NCBI GenBank assembly: GCA_025267735.1
Contig: CM046311.1
Coordinates: 31,968,895 to 32,032,894 of the forward strand
Source: Mactra quadrangularis
Lineage: Eukaryota; Mollusca; Bivalvia; Venerida; Mactridae
Reading direction: 5' to 3'
DNA length: 64,000 nt
This document shows positions 45,665-57,686 of the stretch, piece by piece. The notes beneath the pieces were generated by a model. It was not told where the DNA came from. It worked only from the letters and a program-made list of their open reading frames with translations, and searched no databases. Positions within the stretch are counted from its first letter, which is position 1, and every line of letters begins with the position of its first letter. Position numbers and translations under genes: made by a program.

Positions 45665-45964
45665 GAGTATTGTATAATAAGACTGAAAATGGGATAGATT
45701 TCATTATGCAGTAACCAGTGATCATTGTCAACAGTAAGTTTGACACCAACAACCTTTTATCACTGTGGATGATTTAACTGATGCTTTAACCACTCTACCA
45801 CAGAGAAAGTCCTTACTTCAGTACTACACTATACATAGAAAACAATTAAAACGATTTTAGTGAAAATTCATTCGGAGTATTTTCAATATTAAATATCATA
45901 CACATTCACCCGCTAGTCCTAATTTATGATTTCAAAAGTTGTTTTGTTATTCGAAACGCTTCGG

Positions 45965-46165
45965 ACCTGGAGGGGTTATATCCTTCCATGAATATTTGAC
46001 AATAATATCAATTTTCATCCATCAATTAGTTATATGGAAAAGTTTCCGGCATTGTGGAGGGTAGATGAGTACCGGTTATACACTAGGGTCCAGGAAAGCT
46101 AGGTTAGGTGCGCTGGTCGCCGTAAAATAACCTAAATTGTGTTGACCCGGCGTTAAACCTAAAAT
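45965..46165 (+). mobile_element. SINE family 2 copy lacking its head
   Basis: Starts after box B (GGAGGGGTTATATCCTTCC) and runs to TTGTGTTGACCCGGCGTTAA. Confidence 0.8.
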
Positions 46166-47540
46166 AGAAAAAGTTACTGTTACATGTACATGTATTTCAG
46201 TAAAATTTCACTGACGAACATATTAAGTATTTTTATGCTAAATATCATACTCATGTTCACCAGTTGTAATTCAAGTTTAAAGTTTAAAATATTTTTTCTA
46301 ATTTGAAATGTTTCGGTCTTTATATAAAATGTATGAAAGTATTTTTACATGGATCCAAACGTTTTTTATATATGGCTCGTACTGTGGTCCACAAAAATTT
46401 ACCCCAAATGATATTTATTATATCAACTTTATGTCTACATCGAAAAATAGACCAACGAAAATTACCTATCACTTATACCCAGATATTATATTCTGTAATT
46501 CAGTCGCAGTGTAAAGCGGTAGTCGTGTTTACTTTAGACCCATTCAACTTAACTGAAAATTCAAAAGTAAATAATTCAGGTGTTTAAGGGAAGAAAAATA
46601 GCTTTCTATATTTAATCTACGGTAAATCTCAACCTATGTACCTTATAATCGAACAAACCAGGGCTTGCTTGAATTTCACTTTAAAAAAATGGGCCCAGGA
46701 ATAAAAAGCCATGGTTTATATATGGTGACTTATTAAGCCGTCGATAGCAGAAAGGAATACCCCCGCACGCGGTGAAAATTTATTTTGCTCTACATATTAA
46801 GGCAAACGCTGTGATATCGAAAAACCGATGGTTAAGATAGTGTGAAAATTGTTTAGTTCGCGGATTAATGAACACAAATTCGGATAGATACTGACATTTA
46901 CTTAAGGTATGTATTCAAATTTTCTTTTCAAGTTTTTTTTCGAAGTATATATTAGCTTCGGTTTAATTCTGGCAACTTTAACATTGCCTTAAATAAGGGT
47001 ATGTCTATATATTTTCAAAATGTTCGAGGTATTTGCACCACCGAGGCTAGGCACTCGGTTAAGTTCTGACAAATTAATTTTGCCTTGAATAAAATTTCTC
47101 GTTCACTGATTTTGGCTCTTAAACTGTTCTTAAGCTTTAAAAAAGTGTACTGAAACATTTAAGAAGCAGTTAAGTTGTGTTCAGATAATAACAATTTAAT
47201 AATTTAATAATTATAACAAAATATGGTAAAATATAATTGCGGTAACATACTATGATCGAGTTGCTTTACACCCCCCCTTCTTCCTGTTCCTAAGGGTCGG
47301 GGCAAGGGGAACAATGTATCTAAGCAACATGGTTGTCATCAAACGTTTCAGTGAATGTGAAGCAATACTGCTACATAATAACATCAGTGTCACCAAGCGC
47401 TTTGTGCTAAGTGTTAAAAGAATATACACTTGTTTTAAATATTGAGTATCTAAATCAGCACCTCTGACATTGATTCAATTTTTTTAATTTACCAATATAT
47501 TAAAGTTTTATGATTAGATGTATGTTAATTATTTATCAAA
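46166..47540. other. Non-coding region
   Basis: No supported gene. The frames at 46303-46587 and 46308-46514 were read and show no known motif; coding here is not excluded but has no support. Confidence 0.35.
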
Positions 47541-47564
47541 ATAGAAATTGACAGAAGTCTTTTC

Positions 47565-47883
47565 TTTTTTTACAATATACTGTAAAGCCTTCTCACTTTT
47601 TAACTATATAAAGTATTCTTCATTTTTACAATATATAATCTTCTCGCTTTTTAACAATATAGAGTCTTCTCACTTTTTTCAATATAAAGTCTTCTCACTT
47701 TTTTACAGTCTTCTCACTTGTTTACAATATAGTCTTCTCACTTTTTACAATATAAAGTCTTCTCACTTTTTAGCAGTATAAAGTCTTCTCGCTTTTTAAC
47801 AATGTAAAGTCTTCCCACTTTTTACAATATAAAGTCTTCTCGCTTTTTAGCAATATAAAGTCTTCTCGCTTTTTAGCAATATA
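47565..47883. repeat. Minisatellite, ~13 units of about 25-30 bp
   Basis: Unit near AATATAAAGTCTTCTCRCT followed by TTTTAACA, with indels between units. Starts loosely and is most regular at 47690-47883. Confidence 0.9.
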
Positions 47884-48170
47884 AAAACACAACTGATTAT
47901 TAAATTTTCTTAAATAAAAAAATGACAACAACACATATAATCACAATGTTTACACTTTCAAGTAATAGGAAAGAGTTTTTATACAGGTCCTTATAGTAAT
48001 CTTTGTTGTCATGTTTTACATGGTCTTATATTGATTTTGTACTTTTAAAGATTAGACTTCATAGCACTTTATATGATCCTACCTCATTTATCTCTATTTC
48101 TCATGATAAAGTCATTCTTACGCAGCAAGTTTTAAAGTTGCGCCTACGATTTTGATTTTGATTGAAGTAT

Positions 48171-48372
48171 TTTTCTATGGTTGTGTTTTACGCCGTGTTA
48201 ACACAAATTATGGCCTTATTACAGCGACCAGCTCACCAACCATAGCTTTCCTGAACCATTGTCAATAACTAGTACTCATGCACCAACCCTTCCACAAGGC
48301 TAACCGATTTTATATATACCTTGTTAATGGAGGAAAATTGATATTATTGGGTAATTTTATGATAGAATATAA
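48171..48372 (-). mobile_element. SINE family 2 copy, head lost
   Basis: Plus strand: TTTTACGCCGTGTTAACACA, CATAGCTTTCCTGAACCATT, GGAGGAAAATTGATATTATT. It is followed directly by D repeat copy 3. Confidence 0.75.
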
Positions 48373-48379
48373 CCAATTT

Positions 48380-48770
48380 CCGTAAACAGATATCCTGTGG
48401 AGCTTGTCGTCCAGGATCTCTAAGGTTCCCATGGAGGGTCACGTCGAGATGACCTTTATGTCGACCTATCAATGCGTAGCTTTCATCTAGACGAAACACT
48501 ATTAATACCATTTTAATTTCGTAATTTCTATTTTTAGACCAATGTTTACGAGCTCATTTGACAGCGGTATAATTCACAGTCTGCGATTGGACGGCTCATT
48601 TCAAATTGCGTGACGTAGACAATGTAAACAAGTTACTAAACATAACGATTTCGTCATGAATATCATAATGAGAAAATGTCACCTGAACGTGACCCTCGTA
48701 AGAAAACGGCCAGATCTAAATTAGTGAGTAGGAGAGCGAAACATTTTAGATCGGGTTTTAATCAGATTGG
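48380..48770 (+). repeat. D repeat, copy 3
   Basis: 391 bp. Same order of conserved words as copies 1 and 2; somewhat more diverged at the start. Confidence 0.85.
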
Positions 48771-48777
48771 GATTTGA

Positions 48778-48865
48778 ACCTGACAGGGATGGTTTCGAAC
48801 CAACGATCAGTTCGATACCATTGATTTGAAATCCTGCCCCAGACTACTGTGCCACGGACCCTATT
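48778..48865 (-). repeat. tRNA-like SINE head (subfamily 2b)
   Basis: The minus strand reads GGGTCCGTGGCACAGTAG (box A-like) ... GCAGGATTTCAAATC ... GTTGGTTCGAAACC (box B). The centre matches the head of the SINE at 53078-53354. No body of family 2 follows, so its relation to the adjoining D repeat is open. Confidence 0.65.
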
Positions 48866-49029
48866 TTTCAGTTGATTTCTAAGTTTTTTTAAACCGTGAG
48901 CCGTGAAAGATTTATCATATTTTTAAAATCACTCGATTCGTCTAACCCTCGATATATGTATATTATTCGAATCCAAGACGCAGACGGCTACGCGCAGCAA
49001 TTCGATTTTAGAGTCTCGAATATTTCGCT

Positions 49030-49240
49030 GGTTCGAAATATTCCGGGATGGTTCTACCCTTCTAAAATTGGAAAATAATTTCTATTTTTTCCATAAGTTA
49101 GGTGTATTGAGAAAGTTTCGACTTCATGGAGGGTAAGGTGTGTATTGGTTATGAATAAGGGTCCACGAAAGCTTTGATTAGGTGGGCTAGCCGTCGATAA
49201 TTGATCATAAATTGTGTTAAACGACTTAAACTCCATAAAA
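49030..49240 (+). mobile_element. SINE family 2 body, diverged
   Basis: Words GATGGTTCTACCCTTC, GGAGGGTAAGGTGTGTATTG, GGTCCACGAAAGCTTTGATT in family order; head unrecognisable. Confidence 0.65.
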
Positions 49241-49333
49241 TTAAAAAGAAATGTATGTGACATTGCAAAGAATACAGGCTAAGGAAACTGTCAAAGTAGG
49301 GAGACCGTCATGGATAACAGAAAATTAATTTTG

Positions 49334-49623
49334 TTTATTTATTTATTGGAGTTAACACAATGTGTTAACACAATTTAGGTCATTTTACGGCGTCCAGCGC
49401 ACCTAACCTAGCTTTCCTGGACTTTTGTCTATAACCAGTACTCACCTACCCTTCCACAAGGCCGGAAACTTCCCCATATTATCTAAGCAATGGAGGAAAA
49501 TCGACAATATTGTCAAATTTTCATGGAAGTCTATAACCTCCCCGGATGGGATTCAAACCCGCAACTCCTCGGGTACGAGATTCCAAATCCTGGTGCGCTA
49601 CCAACTGCGCTATCGACCCGGGT
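49334..49623 (-). mobile_element. SINE family 2, nearly full copy
   Basis: Minus strand: CCCGGGTCGATAGCGCAGTT, degenerate box B (GGTTTGAATCCC), full body and (AAATA)-type tail. The flanks AAAATTAATTTTG and TAAATAAATTTTG match 11 of 13. Confidence 0.9.
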
Positions 49624-49639
49624 TAAATAAATTTTGACA

Positions 49640-51710
49640 AATGGCGTTAAGATAGAATTCCCTTAATACAAAAACAATGTTCATGACGACAGAAACTTTC
49701 TCAGAAAAATGGGTATCTAATTGTACATTTTATTTTGAAATGCACAAATTAAAAATTGCACTATTTTCGATATCAAAGGGAGATAATAACTCGCTTTTAT
49801 AACAAGTTTCCATTAGTAACTTAGCAACATAATGTTGTTTTACTTATAAACCCAATCCATGCAAAATGATTAACATGTTGTTATGAATAAAATGTATTAT
49901 GTTCTGTAATCAGTAAGCAGATTTTATTAGCTAAAATGTGTGAATGATGGTAATTGTTATAATGGGAATACTACCTTAAATCAATTAAAACAATAAAATT
50001 GGCCTCTGGTATCTCTATATCACTGAACGTCAATAGACAACAGCGTCAAGTCAATTCCAATTATTACCAGGAACATGTTTAGAATATCACCTTTATTCAT
50101 CTCAAACAATCAATATGTTATTTCCGAGTTACAGCGAAAAGTTCATTCGGATATTTCCGTATTGTTCCGTAAATTACACCTCGAATATCAATCGTAAAAG
50201 ATCGTTCATTTCCGTATCTTTTCGTACGAAAACAACAAGGCAAGGCAGTCTGTCAGATAGCAGAAAAATTGTGATTAATGCCCACATCTCCAATTTCCGC
50301 CATTGAACTTTTTCATCACGTGACCGGATATTAATCTATTGCGTCTGCGATCGTATGCATTCTGCTATTATCGATAAACTTAAAATATGTCATTTAATAA
50401 ATGCAAACAGCTAACAAATCATGTTATAATGTTTCAGCATTTGTACCACGTGGCCGGAAATTAGTTTATTTCTAGACGTTCGAGTATGTTCTATATTCAT
50501 CGGTAAATATAGACAAAAAATGTTTACATTAAGACAATTAAGAAATGCACCAGCATTATGTTGATAGTGAAGTTACATGTGATCTCTTGTAGAGCTAAAA
50601 TTCCAAATGAAGCCGTCACGAATAATATGACTAAGGCAAAGCCTCAAAGCGAGCTCGACGAATCAAAACTTATATGTGGAGACGTTACCACACTTTTTTA
50701 CTTGTTAGCTTGTAGACCCATAAAAATTTGAAATTAATGGAGATTAAAAAGAGAGAAAAGAACCTTCTAAAGGAAATCAATTTTCAAGACCAGTCATCGA
50801 AACACTAATTATACACTATATGATCACTCTATGTGTTTTGCTGTACTTAAAAGCGTCACATCACAGAGAAATGGAAGGTAGGACTACACCTGCATCCTCA
50901 CAAAAATATCATGTTCTCCAAGATGCAAATAAAACATTTGATTAGACTATATATACGGCTTCAACCCACAAAACATATCCCCTGTTTCTATTGTATTTTT
51001 TTTTACTTTTAAAAATGTCACTTTTATGCACTTGCAGATCCACGCTTGTAAACATGGCCTTATTGTAGTTGCTTCAGTGATATATTTATTCGAGGGCCTA
51101 TTAATCAAACAAGTTAGGGGAGATAACTGCGTAATTAATTGTATTCAAAAAAATCTGACAACATCTCATTCTTTTATGTCAGAATCATATTTCAATTCTG
51201 AAAGAAATGTATTGTACATTATTATTTATCTTTTGAATAGATGAAAAAAAACGCAATAAAACATTTATTTTTTAAGATAGTAAATTTGTTCCTCTTTAAA
51301 CAATGCCCGGTACCGTTAAGTTACGGAAACGTGCTGGTTTTATCATAAACGTCTCTTAGCGACGTCATAAACGGTGCGTTGGTAAGTATATTCGATGTAA
51401 AAAAAGTCATTAATAAATAGAGTAAAAGAACGAATAAAACGACGAAATATATTTTGAATTGTTATTATGGAATAAGCATCGTAAAAAACACTTTTGAAAT
51501 TATTCTGTAAGTGAAAAAGGCCATGAGGCAGCTGCTAATCTTTTAAGCCAATGAAAAGACGCCACTTGCTTTGCCGCGTTGACTCTCTTCCGGATGCGCA
51601 GGGCGGGTTCAAAAATCAACTTCCGGTACATTGTCAAAATACGATACTGTATAGAAACATATTCGCGTTACCGTAAAGCTCGCTTTTCGAGCTCGCTATA
51701 ATTATAGGTT
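49640..51710. other. Non-coding region
   Basis: No gene, RNA or convincing repeat recognised. Several short shadow frames only. Confidence 0.35.
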
Positions 51711-51711
51711 T

Positions 51712-51775
51712 TCCGATACGATGCGATACAATACGATACGATACGATACGATACGACACTAGCGATACGGTTTCG
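51712..51775. repeat. (GATAC)n microsatellite
   Basis: About eight GATAC/GATGC units, on the strand opposite in sense to the CGTAT array at 53942-54330. Confidence 0.9.
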
Positions 51776-52146
51776 CGATATATCGGTTTTATGATACAGA
51801 TGGGGATTGATAGGGGTGTAACGGTGTAATGTTTGCATAAATGTTAAAATATGTTTTAAAATCTTATTGTGTTTTTACCATTATAATCATTTCGTCAAAT
51901 GAGAGAAAAATTCTCTTCGAAAGTCCATTTTAAAATATGCATGTTTTTCTAAAATAGTAAGTTCGTTTTACACAAATCACAGAAACGTTTTGATAAGAGA
52001 TCATTTAAAAATACACGTACCCATGTGTGTAATGTTGATCCAATTAGTAGGATGTAAAATATTATAAATTCATGCTACGCATGTCTACGCAAAAAAAACG
52101 GTACGTATCGCAGTACGGTATTGACCGTATTGTTACTCTCTGAATG

Positions 52147-52675
52147 CATTCGGAACAACCTCGGCGATCATCTACAAAGATATACCTCAGTAGCCTGTTC
52201 AATAACCCTAAACGTTCCAAAACATTCCGTAACGGTACAATTCGTAAACAAATATACGATCGTTAAGGCAATGAGTGATGTTTCAAAATTTACGGACTAA
52301 AAACGAAACATCACTCATTGCCTAAACGATCGTATATTTGTTTACTTCAACACCGGTAGTTTCAAAATAGCGTCTAAATATGTCCGAGATTATTCGCTGC
52401 GAATGGCTGAGGAGTTCCGAATGTATCGTTACGGAACGTTTTGGAACGTTTAGGGTAATTGAACAGGCTACAGAAATCAGACGTAGTAGGAATACAACCA
52501 GGTTATAAAGTCCGGCGACTGACATGTTCATGTCAACATTTAATAATGACTTTTTTACACACTTTATCACATCAGACTATATTACCACAGAAACCAAATA
52601 TCTAGATCTACTTTTTCACCGTATGGTATCCAAAGGTTTATCTGCGTAGAAGATCGCCGAGGTAGTTCCGAATGA
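52147..52675. mobile_element. CATTCGG (Mutator-like?) element with nested MITE
   Basis: Ends CATTCGGAACAACCTCGGCG and inverse CATTCGGAACTACCTCGGCG. Nine-bp duplication CTCTGAATG at 52138-52146 and 52676-52684. A GTTCAATTAC fold-back MITE lies inside. Confidence 0.85.
52193..52473. mobile_element. GTTCAATTAC fold-back MITE, copy 3
   Basis: Arms TAGCCTGTTCAATAACCCTA and the inverse of the right end (TAGCCTGTTCAATTACCCTA). CAG flanks both ends. The inner palindrome has 38-bp arms with one mismatch (52250-52343). Confidence 0.88.
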
Positions 52676-53077
52676 CTCTGAATGATGAAGGTAAAAAGTA
52701 ACACATTCACCCACGCAGACTGAATTGTATGAGAAATTTTGACCAACTATAATTATTTAAAAAAAAACAATTACAAAGTATTAAATTCAAATTCTTGGGC
52801 TAGATATTTTTATCAATATTGTAGGGGTATTCTCACGAAGCGGGAGACGTACTAGCTCAATGTCATACGTGTTATTTCGTCTATCGGCCTATTAAAGATT
52901 TATTCAAACCATTATCCTTAATATGATTACTCCAAAAATCCTTAGGACAAACAGAATGGTTAAATTGTATCTAAATATGTATTTTTTAATTTAAATGTCC
53001 AGCGAAAGAGACTATGGTTTCATAATATGAAAAATAGTTACTATCAAACATGTTCTAAACAATCAGAAAATGTTTTG

Positions 53078-53354
53078 ATCGGATTTAACGCCGTGTCAAC
53101 ACAAATTTTGGTTAGTTTCGACGGCCAGCTTACCTGACCTACCTTTCCTGGATCATTATACATAACTACTTCTTACATCCTCTTCCACGTGGCCGGCAAT
53201 TTAACTATATACCTCATTTATGGAGGAAAATCGACATTATTGTCAAAATTTCATGGGAGGGTATAACCAACCCGCATGGGTGGCGAACCAGCAACCCTTT
53301 CTGTACACTAGATTTAAAATCCTGCTTGTAACCTACAGCGCCACAAACCCGGGT
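53078..53354 (-). mobile_element. SINE family 2b copy
   Basis: Family 2 tail and body, but the head carries GCAGGATTTTAAATC instead of the usual CGGGATTTGGATAC. Confidence 0.8.
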
Positions 53355-53394
53355 CTAATAACCAGAATCTAGTGTACCTAAGGGGTTCGTTGGT

Positions 53395-53592
53395 TGGAAA
53401 TGCACCTATCCTGGTTACACCCTTATATGAAAATTTGATATTAATTTCGATTTTCCTTAGTTTATAAGGTATATTGAGAAGTGTCAAAGAGTAGACGAGT
53501 TCTGTTTATAAACAAGGTTCAAAGAAAACAAGGTGAGGTGAGCTGACCGCCTCCAAAATGATCATATATAGTTTTGTTAACACGTTAAATCC
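53395..53592 (+). mobile_element. SINE family 2 body, diverged
   Basis: Order of words CCTGGTTACACCCTTATATG, ATTTCGATTTTCCTTAG, GTGAGGTGAGCTGACCGC, GTTAACACGTTAAATCC matches the family. Tail-to-tail partner of the copy just upstream is not implied. Confidence 0.65.
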
Positions 53593-53941
53593 AACCCACC
53601 CCCACAAAACCCAAAGGATATCACTAACCCAGGTTTAAGTGTATTGAACATATAGTATACGGTTGGTCGATAAACATAATGGTTAACTACATGTACGTTA
53701 ATAGGTTTCTAATGCTATAATTTCTTAAGAAAATATTTTTCACTATTAAAGTAATTAAGTAGAATAAATTCCCTGTCATGCTGCATTGAATGTACATATA
53801 CTATACCTCTTTTTATACTTATTTGGGTCGGTACAGTAAATAAAGACGGATGTAGACTCGTTTACTACTGAATCATCGATGTGAACAAACATGTGCATGT
53901 ATAACAACTAAAGAGTCAATTCTACGGTGTTTATACATGCG

Positions 53942-54330
53942 TTTATCATGTATTGTATTGTATTGTTTTGTCTTGTGTCGTGTCGTGTCGTGTCATATCG
54001 TATTGTACCATATCGTGCCGTACCGTACCGTATAGTATCGTATCGTACCGTACCGTATCGTGCCGTACCTACCGTACCGTATAGTATCGTATCGTACCGT
54101 ACCGTATCGTGCCGTACCTACCGTACCGTATAGTATCGTATCGTACCGTACTGTATCGTGCCGTACCTACCGTACCGTATAGTATCGTATCGTACCGTAC
54201 TGTATCGTGCCGTATCGTACCGTACCGTATAGTATCGTATCGTATTGTACCGTACCGAATCGTTGCGAATCGTATCGCGTTGCATTGCATAGTATCATAC
54301 TGTTTTGCATCGTATCGTATCGAAATAAAT
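53942..54330. repeat. Pentamer satellite with 49-bp higher-order unit
   Basis: CGTAT/CGTAC/TGTAT pentamers. A 49-bp unit (nine pentamers plus CCTA) starts at 54023, 54072, 54121 and 54170; a fifth start at 54220 follows a 50-bp interval. Edges decay into TTGTA and CGAAT variants. Open frames on both strands result from the period and the lack of stop words. Confidence 0.95.
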
Positions 54331-54527
54331 CGAATTACATTGTATTTGGCTAGATATTCTATTATTTCAAAAGACTTGAAATTCAAATATTTTTTCTAAT
54401 ATAATATTTATAGATCTCTCCAATATTTCGAATACACGAAAAACCATAATTGAATATTTTTATAAAGCACAAGTTATTCTTTTATGTATAAAGGGAACTT
54501 CGACTTATAAATTAGGTGTCGAGTGGA

Positions 54528-54640
54528 CATTCGTTTTACAGCTAAATTCCGAGATCTAGCCTTTTCAGGAACGGTGAGTAGGTTGACTGACTGCAGTGAT
54601 ATAACCTTTATATTGGGTTGCCACGGTACTAAACACAACT
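54528..54640 (+). mobile_element. SINE family 1 tail fragment
   Basis: GTTTTACAGCTAAATTCCGA, CCTTTTCAGGAACGGTGAGT, then GATATAACC...GGGTTGCCACGG. Confidence 0.7.
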
Positions 54641-55470
54641 AAAAAAGACATTTTTCGCGATTTTAGAGTCAACGATTTTCTGCGGCATTAGTTTATCTTA
54701 TAGTCTTTGACTTCGCAAACTTTAAATAAACTCAAACTAAATTAAGGAATCTCTATACAGCTTTCATTTAGCAAATGATAACATGAATAGAAAATACGGT
54801 CAGGTATTCAGATACCCCGAGTCACAAACGTGAGTCGAATAGTCCCTTAGTACGCGCATTGAAAAATATTATCTTTAAAAGATTCTTTTCAACTGATGTA
54901 AACTTTTCAATGGATACCATTATGTACATTTAGATAATATAAATTAGTAGAAAATCAAAAATACTTAAAAATTTCGATTATACAAGATTAAGGTGTTTTA
55001 ACATGGATTAAATATTTTGGTAACTTGTCGATTGTATACTTTTGTAGAACAAAAACCGTTATCATCAAAGTGTCTCAACCTTTTGCCAGATTTTTTTGTT
55101 AAAATGTTAAACTATGTTTACTAAATGATAATAGACAAATAGAAAAATGTTAAATCAGGGTTAAGCATGAACAGAAGTCAATGAAATTATATCTTTTGTA
55201 TTTGCTTAAAGGAACAGTGCGACGAAAATTTGATCCGCCTTAACCTGAAGGACGGGTTTGGCGGTTGGTACGGAAGGTTTTTAAATTAAACTTGTTTGTA
55301 GATTTAGATTTTTTATATTTAAAGAGTTGCGGAATGCATTTCTGTATCTTATACATGTAGTGGTCGCTTTGGTTAAGTTTCCATAGTGATTATAAAAGGA
55401 TATGGACTGAATTTCGAATTTAGTGTTCCGTTAGATGAGATAGTCGTCGTAAAATGACCATGATTTTTGT

Positions 55471-55763
55471 TTTGTTTTTTATTGCGTTTAACGCCGTGTC
55501 AACACAATTTAAGTCATTTACCAGCGTCCAGCGTATCTAACCCACATGTAGCTTATCTGGACCCTGGTCTATAACCAGTTCTCATCTACCCTTCCACAAG
55601 GCCGGAAACTTCTCCATGTATCTTATTAATGGAGGAAAATTGACATTTTTGTCAAATTTTCTTGAAAGGGTATAACCTCCCTGGGTGAGATTCGAACCCG
55701 TACCCCCTTCGGAACACGAGATTCCAAATTCCGGCGTGCTACCAACTACGCCACCGACCCGGG
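55471..55763 (-). mobile_element. SINE family 2, nearly full copy
   Basis: Minus strand head CCCGGGTCGGTGGCGTAGTT, box B GGGTTCGAATCTC, body, tail stem ACGCTGG...ACGGCGT. Confidence 0.9.
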
Positions 55764-55932
55764 TTTGAATGTGTTGTACATGTAGAAGACAAGAAAATAA
55801 AGTATAAAGATAGATGTTTAAAGTAATCATGATTGGGAACTAAGTTAATAGTTTGGTTATAGGAGGCTTTTATAAAATAATTTACTCCCAGCAATTGTCA
55901 GACAGAAGTTAAAATCAAAGTTCGAAATGTTC

Positions 55933-55983
55933 TTTTGGTTTAATGGTTGCGTTTTACGCCGCGTCAACTCAAATCCTGGTATC
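55933..55983 (-). repeat. SINE tail fragment
   Basis: GTTTTACGCCGCGTCAACTC matches the inverted family tail. It abuts the head of the following plus-strand SINE. Confidence 0.6.
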
Positions 55984-55984
55984 T

Positions 55985-56200
55985 TGGTCTGTGGCGCAGT
56001 TGGTAGCGCGCCGGGATTTGGAATCTCGTATCCCGAAGGGGTTACCTCCATTAATAAGATATAAGGAGAAGTTTCCGACCTTGTGGAAGGGTAGGTGAGT
56101 ACTGGTTATATACATGGGTTCAGGAAAGCTAGGTTAGATGCGCTGGACGCCGTAAATGACCTAAATTGTGTTGACACGGAGTTAAACCCAATAATAAAAT
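55985..56200 (+). mobile_element. SINE family 2 with internal deletion
   Basis: Head GGTCTGTGGCGCAGTTGGTA and GCGCCGGGATTTGGAATCTC, then a jump past box B and about 70 bp of body to ACCTCCATTAATAAGATATA; the rest is normal. Confidence 0.85.
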
Positions 56201-57419
56201 TAATAATGAAATAACAACAAATTCTACTGAGGAAAGAACGGTACCTTTAAAAAGTCTTGGCGATTCACCATGAGTGACTCTCACTAGTTGCCAAGCATTA
56301 CAAAATAGAAACGTATTTGACTCTAGTTATCAATGTTATCTACTTGACCACGTGACCTATGATAAAAACACGTGACCTCTGGTTAGAAACAAAATGGCGG
56401 ATGATTGACAGGCCGCAATATTGTAGAGTGTAGACCAAAGATCACGCAAATACAAATTTATAGAAGATTTAAATCTGAATTTATTGGTCGTAAATTCTTC
56501 TAACAGTTTAGTGAATTTATCTTTTTTAAACGAAGTGTACATTGCTCAATCTTGAATTGAGAATTGGTGATCATGTTTTCATGAAGGCTTTTCAGAATTC
56601 GGAGAAAAGCATTTAGTGACTATGAGGCATTGTCCGAAAAGGTAATGATTATATTTTAAACGTACATTACAGATAAATTGTTCCTTTTTGTCTACTCAAA
56701 CCTAAGCGATTTTAAAATTGGGCATATGTGCGAGATGGTAGTTCACCATCAGTCTCGGAAATTGTCGAAAAATGACGTTTACTTACGGAAATTCCAACAA
56801 ATTTGTGACAAACTTTTTTGAACATTTGCTGAACTTGTAACTTAAGATGTTATATGACCATATAATAGGTCATATAAATATTTTAAGAGGTTATTCTGAA
56901 AGGTTAGCGCTGCCGAGTACGAACGATATAAACGGAGCTATAACATAGAAAATACAAAATCACCGAATGTAGGCGGAATTTGACGGACATTGCCGAATAG
57001 ACACGAGCTGAGTATTGACGAAATAACCATGAATTTTGATCCATATTCAATAAATTATGCAATATTCTTTTGTTTTAGCAAATAAAACATGTCATGGAAA
57101 GTTGAGTGCTTATAAAGCGACATTTCAAATGGAAGTTCATTGTAAGCTTATTTTTTTATTGAAATTAATACACTAGTGTCATATGTCAATTTTAACGACG
57201 AGTGTTTTTGAAAAAACAAATACGTCTACCAGTCAATTATGGAGTTAAAATAATGAAGTTTTTAGTTTAAAGAAGTAGTTATACATATATTTATATGTAG
57301 AACATATCACTAGCGTTTAAAGGATTTTTTCGCAGGAATAAAACATGCATTAAATTTAAGGTAAAACACATTTTCAAATTTACTATCGTTTTATTAGATA
57401 CTGAAAAAATAATGTGCTA
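56201..57419. other. Non-coding region
   Basis: No gene or clear repeat seen. Confidence 0.35.
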
Positions 57420-57686
57420 GGTTAAACGCCGTGTCAACTCAGATTTTAGTAGATCTACTTTTACGACGACCAGTTCACATAACCTAGCTTTCTTGGACCC
57501 TTGTTCTATAACCAGCAATTACCTACCCTTCCACACGGTCGACAACTTCTCCTCATACCTTATTAATGGAGGAAAATTGACAATATTGTCAAATTTTCAT
57601 AGAAGGGTATAATCTCCATGGGTGAGATTTGAACCCCTACCTCTGAATTCGAAATTCCAGCGCGAAACCAACTGCGCTATTGACCA
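57420..57686 (-). mobile_element. SINE family 2 copy
   Basis: Plus strand from TTAAACGCCGTGTCAACTCA to the inverted box A GAAACCAACTGCGCTATTGA. The head is diverged. Confidence 0.85.

Noticed and set aside
46303..46587. Two overlapping frames of 94 and 68 codons
   Set aside because: No family, signal or splice evidence; composition resembles surrounding AT-rich DNA.
47565..47883. CRISPR-like regular repeats
   Set aside because: Units are contiguous with indels and have no unique spacers; it is a minisatellite in a eukaryotic genome.
53927..54399. Open frames of 68-105 codons on both strands
   Set aside because: Produced by a stop-free pentamer satellite; the translations are simple repeats such as YRTVPYR.
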